A stretch of DNA of 64,000 nucleotides, taken from contig JAMXSV010000002.1 in the NCBI GenBank assembly GCA_027559495.1, forward strand, positions 124,001 to 188,000. Reading direction: 5' to 3'. The translations under genes were made by a program, and so were the position numbers. Shown here one piece after another: positions 43,187 through 53,089 of this stretch (position 1 is the stretch's first letter; each line of letters opens with the position of its first letter). The notes under the pieces are model-generated. The model did no database searches and was not told the origin of the DNA. It saw only the letters and a list, made by a program, of their open reading frames with translations. Origin of the DNA: Aurifilum marmelostoma. Lineage: Eukaryota > Ascomycota > Sordariomycetes > Diaporthales > Cryphonectriaceae.

Positions 43187-44944
43187 CTACTGCACCTTAG
43201 CCATGTATTCGGGCCTCTCCTTGAAGATGACATTCAGAGGCGGCTTCTCCCACACAACGAACGCCAGCTGGTTGCTCGCCCAGTTCTCCTGGCCGGGAGC
43301 AACCTCATAGTCGAACTGGAGAAGGATACGGGACACAATAAGTCGGAGCTCCGAGTACGCAAGGTTCTTGCCGAGGCAGTCGCGGGTGCCGAAGCTGAAG
43401 GGTTTGAAGGCGGCGCGGTTGTCGTTGGCAAACATGGGGTTGTACTCCGGGTGCGTAGGCGGGAGCCAGCGCTCGGGTCGGAAGGTGTCTGGGTCGGCAA
43501 AGTTGGCTGGGTTGTGGTTGGTTGCGTACTGGTAGACTGTGACGGCGACCTGACGCGGGGGAAAAGAGAGGGTTCTGTCAGTCACGAAACGAGATCATCA
43601 AGGGACATTGCAGGATGGGATGGGATAATAACTTACACCCTTGGGGATGAACTCGCCATTGAGGTCAGCACCAGGAGAGACGCGAGCGGGCGTTTCACCA
43701 GCAGGCGGGAACATGCGCAGGTTCTCCTCGATGACGTTCTGTAGATACTGCAGCCGGGCCACAGACTTCATACTGATCTCATCCTCGCTCTTGAACGCGG
43801 TCCGGATCTCATTGCACAGCCTGTCATATATATGGCGGTACTTTGGCTGGCCCAGGTGCCAGAACAAGGACGAAAGGGACGTGGCTGTGGTCTCGCTGCC
43901 AGCAAGCACCAGTGTCGGCGAGTTCATGATAATCTCCGGGTCCGAGAAGCCTGGCTGTCCGTCGCGGGTCGTCTTGAGCATATAGGTCATGAAATCCTTG
44001 CGGCCACCAGGCGCCTCTCCTTGTGACTTTCTCAGCATGGCCTTTTCGGCTGCCAGCCTCTGCACCTCGACGTCCTTTGCGATGTCTTTGGCACTGGACC
44101 CGAACGAGCGGACGAAGGGACCAATGAATGGGTACTGCTGGATGGCGCGGTTCATAGCTATGCCACGGAGACCCTCGATGATGTTCAGGACCCAGGGATG
44201 GTAGCTTCCGCCCTCGAGAGAGTGGAAAGAGTCGCTAAACATCAGATCGCCAATGATGTCGAAGTTTGTGAAGTTCAGCCACTTGACGAGGTCAAAGGTC
44301 TCCCGAGCTGCCGACTTCTCACTCAGGCGCTGGCACAGCATGTTGACATAAGGTTTCACATAGGGCTCCTGTTCGTACATGCTCGAGTCGCTGAAGGCGT
44401 AGTTGAGCTGCCTTCGCATCCGCCGGTGGACCTCCTGGGTCCCGCCGATCAACATGTTCTCGTCTCCCTTGGTATAGAAGCCGCGCTTCTTGGGCCATTC
44501 CTCCTTGCCGGGCCGGTGCTGAAAGACCTGGGGGAATCCGATGGACCCGTCCACGGCGAGGCTGTCGGGTGCGACGCGCACGATGGGGCCGTATTTCTGG
44601 TGCAGGCGGGCGGAATCCCGCACAGTGGTGCCGGTGAAGGACTCTTTGTAGACCCAGGGGATGCTGGTAGCTGCCAGGTATTTCGGTCCGGGAAACTTGG
44701 CCAGAGGGTGGAAATACAGTCGATAGACTATGACACCAAGGTACCATAAGGCGACCTACAGCAACAAGGAGCAAAACACAGTCAGTTGAAATTCCTGGGA
44801 AAGATGGAAACTTAAACACGAAGATAAAAAAACATCAACTGCTCAACTTACAGCTCCTATGGCTATGCCAGCTAGTTTCAGGGTGGACGGAGATGCCACA
44901 CCCTGACTCCCATAGGGCAGGACGAGCTGAATTGGCTGCCCCAT
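43187..44944 (-). CDS. Cytochrome P450 monooxygenase
   Basis: Predicted 524-residue ER-anchored P450 from three exons: 44944-44852, 44755-43637 and 43549-43187. The introns of 96 and 87 bp both have GTAAGT donors and phase-0 junctions. The N-terminal hydrophobic anchor spans exons 1-2 (LAGIAIGAVALWYLGVIVY), followed by the Pro-rich hinge HPLAKFPGP. Key motifs are intact: I-helix LAGSETTATSLS, K-helix EENLRMFPP with ExxR, PERW (FRPERWLPP), and heme loop FSFGTRDCLG with Cys462. The sequence resembles fungal CYP enzymes related to isotrichodermin C-15 hydroxylase. No polyketide, peptide or terpene synthase lies in the window, so a role in detoxification or an orphan secondary pathway is equally possible. 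Confidence 0.92.
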
Positions 44945-47900
44945 TGTGGTGAGGGCGTAATAGATATGTTGACTTTGTGGTGAAGATCTGTATTATAACT
45001 GTGAGTACAGTAATGGGATGTCGACAGGTTGAGAGCATGGTATATTCCTCATGAGGGGGGGGGGGGGGATATATATATGTGTGTGTGTGTGTATTCGGGG
45101 CCAAAGGTTCACGGCCACCATCCCTGACTCTACCTCTTGATGCCCTGTCCCTAATACCTCGGGTTGTTTCCAAAAACACAGGGCTTCTACTGCCCAAGTC
45201 GGTGTAGACAAAGTTCCCGAATCCGGGTGGATCACATTATCCAGATCAAGATATGTGGGCAAGAACAAGCGACGCCAGATCAATAACGGGCACATCGCAA
45301 ATCAATGCATGGCATCTTCATGATACTGTGACATCCGGGAGAGCAACGTTGATAGCTCCACCAACTAGACATCACCCACCCAGATCACTAATTAGTTCGT
45401 TACGGACCGTTTCTTTGTGGGGACACGATGCACTTACAGAACTCTAATGCCGGAATGTGACCATTCCATGGTATTAGTAATTATATACTGGCAGTATTTC
45501 TGACCTAGCCCCTAGGCCTCGTCCTCGTCTTCCCTCTGGCCCCTCTCTCCACCAACAGGAGTCAAGGCTTGGTCTGGTCTGCTACTATCTATGACGTTAG
45601 TTTCACTCGAAATATCGGTACACACTATACGAGATCTGCAGGATATCACGGCAGTAGAGACGCGTGATCCTTACTCATGTAAACGAATATGCAGGAATGT
45701 ATCCCCCTTGGGCCGAGGCACTGTTACAGACGAGAATTACAATACCCCTCTCGAGCGGCAGAGAATCCCACGCTGTTCTGCACAGAGACAGCCACAACAG
45801 CATGGCAAGATCTTGTCCCGTCTTACGCGGAGACTCGAGAACGCCCGACAGCCCAGATGTATGTCGACAAGTCCCAAGCGGTGTGGCGATATACAGCTGG
45901 GGAAAGGAGTTGTCGTAACACTCGACACGGGGATGTCGAGGGCCCGCTCCCGAAGTTTGGAGTTTGATATGGGCTGCAATACAAGCCTTGTGCTACATAT
46001 ATTGTGGAGAAAGAAGGGGGTTCAGACAAGGTCAAAAGTGTTGACTGAAGAAGCACGGCTTCGGTTGTTCTCAACCGTGCCAACTCATGAACGCTTTGAT
46101 ATCTTTTGACGAGGTCCATCCACGAGCGGGCTGAAGCATGACAACAACAAGTTGGCCTCCTTATTCTCAGAACACACTCTCGGCCTGTGTCCATCATGGA
46201 GTAAAAGGCAGCCGATACTCCAAGTACAGACACGAACTGCCGAAATATTCAAAGGATCAGGAGCCGTCGTAGCCCAATCGTCCAGACGTGTCCTACATCC
46301 TATGTGCCGTTCTGCAGATCGTCAAAACGCACAAGAGTCTCCACAAATTAAGAGTGTCTTCAGACTCCTCACTAGCAAAAGGAAGTTCGGCCCCGAAGCC
46401 GTTTCAACGAGGTTACGTTCAGGTGGAGCATTGTGCTGCACGACCCCTCTGAGCCAGCGCGAACCACGTACTTGGTATGTAAGGCAGTCCACATCATCAC
46501 TGATTTGATCATAGCCCCCCTGTCCGTGCAGCTTGTGTACTAGGGTAGCTTATGAGCTTGACGACATGCAAGTGTCTGGCTCGGTTCTGATTGGATAGGT
46601 AGGTCATTAATCCGACCTACTGCTCTCTGGGTACCAATAGGGGATTTCCACAACGTTTTCAACTCCATATGTAGCGGGGAATTGAGCTCAAGGGGACAGC
46701 GCGAGCCCGGGAGACCGGGCTGTGACGAGTAGATGAGAGTGGAGTGAGTCGCTTGGTGACTTGTTGATGAACTCGAATTCTCGAGTGGTGGGTTTCGTCG
46801 GCCGGATATGATTCGAAATACTTGTTGGTGTGTCATCACATTATATTAATGCAGAGCGTTTATTGCTATGGAGATGTTCGATGGTTGCGTAGCTGGAGAT
46901 TCCAGTCACGATCATTATCATTCACGCACATCCAAACTTTTTCTTCTGATTACTTGGAAAACGGATATCCGCAAACAGTGATCAATCCTGTTCAGCCACA
47001 GAGTAATGAACAGAATAGAATTCAGATCCGTAATCCTAACGATATTTGGTGATAACTCCAAACACCGCGTGGCATCCGAGGCGATGACCTTTTTTCGCTC
47101 TATTCGCTGATTATCACTATCCGCGGGCCCTTTTTCTTTTTTTCTTTTTTTTTTTTTGTCTCCAATGACATCCTATGGGATCGTCCGGGCGTCCGGGCGC
47201 GCAAACCGACCACGCATATGGTTCAGGTTCGCCTGAGGAACCTTGGAAGTGCCCGCTCGTGCACAGCCTCTTCTCCCTCCTCTTCTAATATCGCTGATCG
47301 AGCTTGTGAATTTGTCAGCTGGGCTCAGACACTGTCCCGGCTCCCGTCGAGAGTCCGCGCAGCTTAACGCTGCTTGTTGCCTCGAGCCCTGACTTTTGCG
47401 AGGTGCTCGTTGTGCTCCCCTGGACCGCCCGCATTCTTCCCGCGCAGTTCAAGCAGCACTTGTCTATGCTCCAGGTTGACAATTCGCCTGAGATTGGACA
47501 AGGCCTTTCCATTGACTCGACAGACTGTAGTGGAAACGTGGTAGGAGGTGTAGTCGCCTTTTGTTGCGTCGCAAGAGCAGACGGCTAAGATGATGATGTG
47601 CTGTTGGTTGTCTTATGGCGTCTGGCTGAGGAGTTGGTCTTATTTACGATTCAGTAGTAAAGTGAGGGTAGTTATATTTCGTCTGGTTGCTGATTTCGGG
47701 GCCCTGTTGGCAAGAAGATTGTATCTGGCCCCGTTACCAAAGTATGTTTTCTATCTGTTGAGTGGTGACTATTGGCGTAGGTGCATGATTCTCAAGGGCT
47801 GGATACTGCCCTCAAACGACATGATCGTGTTCCTGTTGATAATGTGAGGAGAAATCGCATAACCCAAACAAAGTAAAGACAAAGCAATGAGCTCAACCTC

Positions 47901-48825
47901 ATTTGATCAGTTCGATCGTAGAGGACTTGGGTTCTCATTTAGCTTGATGCTGAGAATATAAGCCAAGTGGCTGGTCGAAGAAGAAATTATTAGGCATAAG
48001 CTGGATCCAAGCTCGAGTTGACAGGCTGGCTGTGGCACTGCTGGTCGGGTTGAGATGGGCTGCCCAGTGCCCAGGTGTGAACGGAAGGTTATCGCACCGG
48101 ATGCCTGCGTATAGTGACGCTATGGGATACCATCTACAAAAATCACAGAAACCTCGAGGGGGTCAGTGGCATCTCGTTTCCAGGACCTCAGGTCTTGGTC
48201 TTTTGCTCAGCCCTGCCGAAGACGAAGGTCCCATTGGATTCTCTTTTTAACAGCACCAGTCTGGAGCCATGTTATCTTTCGATATTAAGCGGGAGTGTAC
48301 TATGCACCTATGGCAGTTGACAAAGAATTAGACTTCCTGAACAATTCTGTCTTAAAATTTTCTTTTTTTTTTAAAAAAAAAAAGAAAAGAAAAGCTGTTA
48401 CGCAGCCGTGAGATTGTAGGAGATCTGACATAATTGATCAGGGGAGGGGTGATATTACTAAATTGGTCTCAAATTATCGAAGTCTTCTTCTAGGTGTTAT
48501 TGCTCAGAAATTGAGGCAAGTGAGGAAATGCACTGTTCTTTTGATGCAACGAGTTTGTGAAGTTCAAAAATTCCTACTGTTTTTTGAGCATTATTTTGAA
48601 GTTCGTGATAATACGGATGGAGAATCAATTTAGTGGCCATGATGTCATGAATTGACGTAGCATCTGAATTATTAATTCATAGCAAGTCCCACTCTTGCCC
48701 CTCTCTCGTATATTTCCCTCTTCAGGGAAAACCATCTGGGTACCCTGTCAACTGTGATAGGAACAACGTAACAGAATCCTCATACTTGCCAGTAACCTTG
48801 TACCAAAGGAGGGAGAAAAAGAAAT
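44945..48825. other. Gene-poor interval upstream of P450 and epimerase-like gene
   Basis: About 3.9 kb without a supported gene. Poly-G (45055-45068) is directly followed by AT and GT repeats (45069-45093) close upstream of the P450 start. A 94-residue frame near 45690-45970 reads somewhat protein-like (ENPTLFCTETATTAW) but has no recognisable domain or start. An A/T inverted repeat lies at 48357-48391. T-rich at about 47133-47158. Confidence 0.45.
48357..48391. repeat. A/T inverted repeat
   Basis: A T-rich arm (TTTTC followed by about ten T) is followed directly by its complement (about eleven A then GAAAA), which could form a hairpin or cruciform of about 15 bp per arm. It lies in AT-rich non-coding DNA about 440 bp before the epimerase-like gene. 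Confidence 0.8.
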
Positions 48826-49992
48826 ATGGCTTCAACGGCACACAAGACGCTCTTCTTGGTCGGACCTGGCCTCATCGGCGGCACGGTGCTGATGAAGCTG
48901 AAGAAGACCAGGCCCGACTTGAAGCTACACGCACTCACACGGCGAGACGACCAGGCCGCCTCGCTCAAGGAGCAAGGGATCGAGCCTGTGCGGGGGTCCA
49001 TTACAGACGCTGCCCTCATCAAAGAGTGGGCGGCCAAGAGCGACATCATCGTGCACGCAGCGTCGGCCGACGACGACCAAGGCGCGCTAGCCATCATGGA
49101 AGGGCTCAAGACACGGCCCAAGGGGTCCAAGCGCGCCATCTACATCCAGACGAGCGGCAATGACGAGCTGGTGCACTCGGCAAAGGGCCTTGGGTCCAAG
49201 ACTATCGAGGAGAAGACGCTGTCGGACCTGCACATGACAGACGAGGTTATTGACGCTCGGATCCAGTCCGACGCCTACCACCGGCACGTGGACGGCCCGC
49301 TGCGCAAGGAACTGTTCAACCGGGAGTCCGAGCAGGAACACAATGTCGTCGGCAGCATCATGATGCCCCCTCTGATCTACGGCATCGGCGCCGAGCCCTG
49401 GAAGCGCATCTCGATCCAGACGCCCATGGTCGCGACATACATGATGCAGAACGGCCTGGCTGTGCTGCCCGAGGACCACCCTGGGGCATGGAACTGTGTG
49501 TGGGTGCACGATCTGGCGGAGCAGTACGCGCTGCTCCTGGCGCACCTCGAGAAGCTTGAGCCGGGCCAGCAGACCTCGCACTATGTGTTCCCGGCCGAGA
49601 AGAAGCCCTTCTCCTGGAAAGAGCACTTTGATGCTGTCGCAGGCGAGCTCAAGAGGCTTGGTCACCCTGCGGCTCAGAAGAACGGTGGGCAGCCAAAGGT
49701 GCTGAAGACCAGGGAGGAGTTTGTCGAGTTCATGGGCGGCAAGGACAACCCGTACAGCGAGTGTTTTGGCTACCTGGTGTGGGGGACTGAGAACAGCTAC
49801 ACGAGCCCCGAGTAAGTCGATTTCTTTTGGACCTTTGATGCTGTAATCATGTTCCATGCGGCCGTGGACTGACTTTATTCTTTCTCAAGCCTATCCAATA
49901 GCCTCGGATTCGAACACAAGGCCAAGGGCGTTGTGGACAGCATTGTCAACGGAAAGGAACTGGAGGGTTTTATCAAGCAGCACCTCAGCTAG
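48826..49992 (+). CDS. NAD(P)-binding Rossmann protein, epimerase/NmrA-like
   Basis: Predicted 358 residues from two exons, 48826-49811 and 49902-49992; the intron has a GTAAGT donor and TAG acceptor, and an alternative AAG acceptor a few bases upstream would give a stop. The N-terminal nucleotide-binding loop is LFLVGPGLIGGTVL, an extended-SDR/NAD(P)-binding form, followed by LHALTRRDDQAASLKEQGIE and DIIVHAASADD. It belongs with fungal NAD-dependent epimerase/dehydratase-like proteins (SSIMPPLIYGIG-type middle, here SIMMPPLIYGIG). The usual YxxxK catalytic pair is not obvious, so a sensor or atypical reductase role is possible. It converges on the flavin-binding gene, with 173 bp between stops. 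Confidence 0.85.
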
Positions 49993-50165
49993 TTTATGAC
50001 TCTGGATTAAGACAGGGAACAAAATGGGTTTTGGTCTCCAATGAAGGAAGAAATATGACGAATCAATATAACCTATCATTGTGGTGACTCTGCTGATAAT
50101 CAAGATTTGGAGAAAAAAAGAAAAGACTCGCGTCAAACACTCCATCTAAAGGGAAAACTGCCTTC

Positions 50166-51085
50166 TCATGATCCAAAAAGCGATGACATGACCTTGGCCA
50201 CAAGGCCTCCAGACCTTCCTGCTTGAGCCTTCTCGTTATGCTCTTTCACGTGGTCCAAAATATACGCAGGCACAGCCGCCACCCTGTTTATGTCAGACGG
50301 CGTGGGTACACCCAGCGTCTCCACGTACGGGATGGTGCCCGTCCAGACCTTATTCACGGTCGCCTCGTCCTTGAGATTCTTAGCGTCCTCTTTGACGCCC
50401 GAGTCTCGGATCTTGGCGCTGGCGCTGTTGATGCGCACTTTTAGGATCCTCGTCGAGGCGATCTCGGCCTCGTCAGGCGGCACGCGGGTGTTATCGTAGC
50501 GGCCCGGGCACACGACATCAGTGATAAGCTTCATGGCCCACAGCAGCTCGTCGCGGTTGAGGGGGTTGTCCCTGGTCCCGGGATCGAGCAGCGTGGCAGT
50601 GCCGTGGACGACGGCCGAGCGGTAGTCATAGCTGTGGTTGAAGGGCGTGAGAGCCAGAACGAAGTTGTCAATCTTGGTCGCGGCGATGCACACGGGCAAG
50701 CCGGCGTCTTCTGCACCGTGGGTAGCGGGCTCTGATCGTCCCCTTTGTGGCCGGAACATGCGGGTCGAGACGTAGCCGTGGATGTATACAGCAGCCTCGC
50801 CGTCACCACCTGGAAATGTGCCTATGCGAGCCATCATGGGGAGGACGACGGGCAGCGGGTTGGAGGGGTCTGGAACGTAGGAGACGTGGGCGACGGGGGT
50901 GCTATTGAAGATGGAGTGAACCGTCTCGACATCATAATGGGCTTTAGGAGAGCAGATGTTAACAAACATAGATTCGGACACACTGATCAAGACATCTGGC
51001 ATATGGCTTTACCTCTCTCTTTGTGTCTGTTGATGGCAGACTGTGCCGTCTTGAGGGAGACTTGCTGCTGATCCTCGGTTGTCAT
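50166..51085 (-). CDS. Flavin-nucleotide-binding protein, PNPOx-like split barrel
   Basis: Predicted 282 residues from two exons, 51085-51013 and 50941-50166. The intron has a GTAAAG donor and AAG acceptor, and joining them restores the family sequence HKERAHYDVETVHSIFNSTP. It belongs to the pyridoxamine 5'-phosphate oxidase-related proteins (Pyridox_ox_2 type): VAHVSYVPDPSNPLPVVLPM, AAVYIHGYVSTRMF, GLPVCIAATKIDNFVLALTP, SYDYRSAVVHGTATLL and AMKLITDVVCPGRYDNTRVP. Such proteins bind FMN or F420-like flavins; the exact reaction is unknown. It has no signal peptide, so cytosolic. The stop faces the upstream epimerase-like gene. The start at 51085 gives a short N-terminal helix typical of the family. 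Confidence 0.88.
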
Positions 51086-51659
51086 GTTTAATGTCAATGA
51101 TGCAAAGCGAAAAAAAAGATGTCTCCTCTTCCTTTCTCTCACGTCTTCTGGCGGGTCTATGGAGTTCTCGAAGTAATTTACAGTGAGGCGAGAATGCTGA
51201 CTCTATTTATCTTGCAGTCCAAGGAACCCGCGGACACGATCAGAGAAGGGAGCACAAGGTGAGTCAAGTGGCATCTGTTTCCCCCCCAATCAAGTGTATT
51301 GTACGGTTCCCTTTCTGGAAAGTACATGCGATCACGGCTAGCGGTTGATAGGGTGGGAACTAATGCTCACCCGGATCCCTCGTCTCCAATATGCCTATCG
51401 AAGGGCGTGTGCGTGTTTCACACAAAGGCATAGTAGACTAACACCGCATCGGTTGCTTGCCGGTGTGCCGGTCACTTTAGCGGAGGGATGATGAATAATA
51501 TGAGCTGTGATTGGTTACTCGAGGGCGGGGGACCAAAAAAAAAAAAGAGGGAAAAAGAGGGACTGGGTAAGAGCAGAGGCGGCGTAACGACGATCAAGTA
51601 AGTATTACTGCAAGCAGCAATGCTGCTGCATACTTAGTATATATACCAAGATAAGAACA
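51086..51659. other. Intergenic upstream of the flavin-binding gene
   Basis: Promoter of the minus-strand gene. CT/GA-rich near 51115-51140 and an A-rich block at 51534-51546. TATA-like sequence occurs near 51200. No gene seen. Confidence 0.4.
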
Positions 51660-52561
51660 GAACAGCCCCTCCAGGCGGAGCGCTGGCCAACATCTTGCGC
51701 TTTTGAGTGGCTAGAGAGTTTGGTCATACACCTAGACAGTCATGCATCTACCTCCAATGGAATATTCACAATTGACTCCTTGGAAAAAGACCAAGACCCC
51801 CTGAATCCCACAATCGACCAATGTGGGTCCTCATCCAGTCATACGCAGATTGTCTGTCTGGAATATTGGCTTGGTAGCATTGTACGTTATTATAAGCAAT
51901 GCACAGCTAAAGGCAACACTGCGTTGCTCTTCCACTATAAAACAAGATGAAGTGCTTCCTCCTTGAGACAATCTACTCGAAAGAAGGAGATTCCAGCGTT
52001 CGTCTATGGTATGCAAGTGTGGAAGATATGGGCGATTCTCGTTTTGGCTGGTGTGGTCTATGGTGGATTGCACGCCGCTGCTTGGAACGCTGACTTCCCT
52101 TCTCAGATTCAATTACTACTCCGGAGGTCATCCATTTGCATAATCATGGGATACGGAACCTTTTGCGTTCTGGTGCGCGGTATTTGGCTCAATTATACCG
52201 CTCAGTCAGATGACTCCCCTATCGAGCGCGTCTTGCGAGTCTTAGGGACGAGGTCTCAGCTTCAATCTTTGAATTGTGGCTGGAGAGTGATGTTTTGGGT
52301 CGTGACAATGTATCTTGATTTCCTTCTGAACAAGCTCAGCATACGGGTCGAGGGCCTCTACATCCCTATTTTGTTATCACTGTTGGGGCTGGATATGTGT
52401 TTGCGAGACTGTACATTTTGGCGACTTGTCTTATTTTGCTGACTTATGCACCTCCAGGCCCATTTGAGGTGTCATCTTGGTCGTTGTATATTCCACATCT
52501 TGGCTGGGCTTGGTGCTCCGCTATCAATTCTCATCCATTGCGCGCAACGAAGAGTTTATAA
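51660..52561 (+). pseudogene. Decayed fungal multi-pass membrane protein gene
   Basis: One frame is open from about 51660 to 52442 apart from a single TGA at 51948 (CGA to TGA would explain it). It encodes two or more hydrophobic helices with VYGGLHAAAWNADFPSQIQ, a signature of a fungal integral membrane protein family of unknown function (usually GGIHxAAWN-x-FP). Near 52340-52380 the reading must shift by one base to continue with VITVGAGYVFARLYILATC and FEVSSWSLYIPHLG, which matches the family's C-terminal end. No GT-AG intron can account for the shift. One stop plus one frameshift and no clear ATG indicate a pseudogene. It lies just upstream of ADE4's 3' end. Confidence 0.6.
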
Positions 52562-53089
52562 TGGCTAATTAGATGCTCTAAGCAAAAGAGTCCCTTCCCA
52601 CCCTCCCCAGGTGCTATTTGCAGGCACTCGCAATCACCGAAGGGTTGAAAATTATCCAGACTGTTTGCGATTTACGGCACTGAGAGAGAAGCAAGGTTGG
52701 AATGTTTTAAGCCGCTAGAATTCGGACAGTCTAGAATTCTGTTGAGCTATCTATGGAAGCCCGCCCCGAGGCATGGGATATTTGCCCCGTTTTTCTATAG
52801 ATAATTGAAGAAAAGACTGGCAGCGATTTATACAGAGGAGCTACCACACTCCTCCACCCACCACCACCTGCTCCACGACCCTCACCCTCTAATGCCCGTG
52901 CCAGCAGTCTAAATGCGGAGAAGCCACACAGGCCACAGTGTAACAGTGAAATGGTGCAAACGGGCCTCCTGGAGACGAAGACCCTCGGTGCAATCTAGTG
53001 CCTGGTCGTGAGGTTATTGTGAAGACTGCGAAACCATTAGCCTTCCAACGCTACTATTCTTGCATCCACGGCAGAGAATATATATGTAC
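52562..53089. other. Intergenic
   Basis: About 530 bp between the pseudogene and the ADE4 stop. Contains a CCACC-rich stretch near 52850-52875. No supported gene. Confidence 0.4.

Noticed and set aside
45591..46109. 172-codon + frame and an overlapping shifted frame
   Set aside because: No domain, no splice pattern and no start context; kept only as a remark in the intergenic entry.
49087..49857. 256-codon minus frame opposite the epimerase-like gene
   Set aside because: Antisense shadow with repetitive Leu/Val/His composition; the + strand frame has a clear Rossmann motif.
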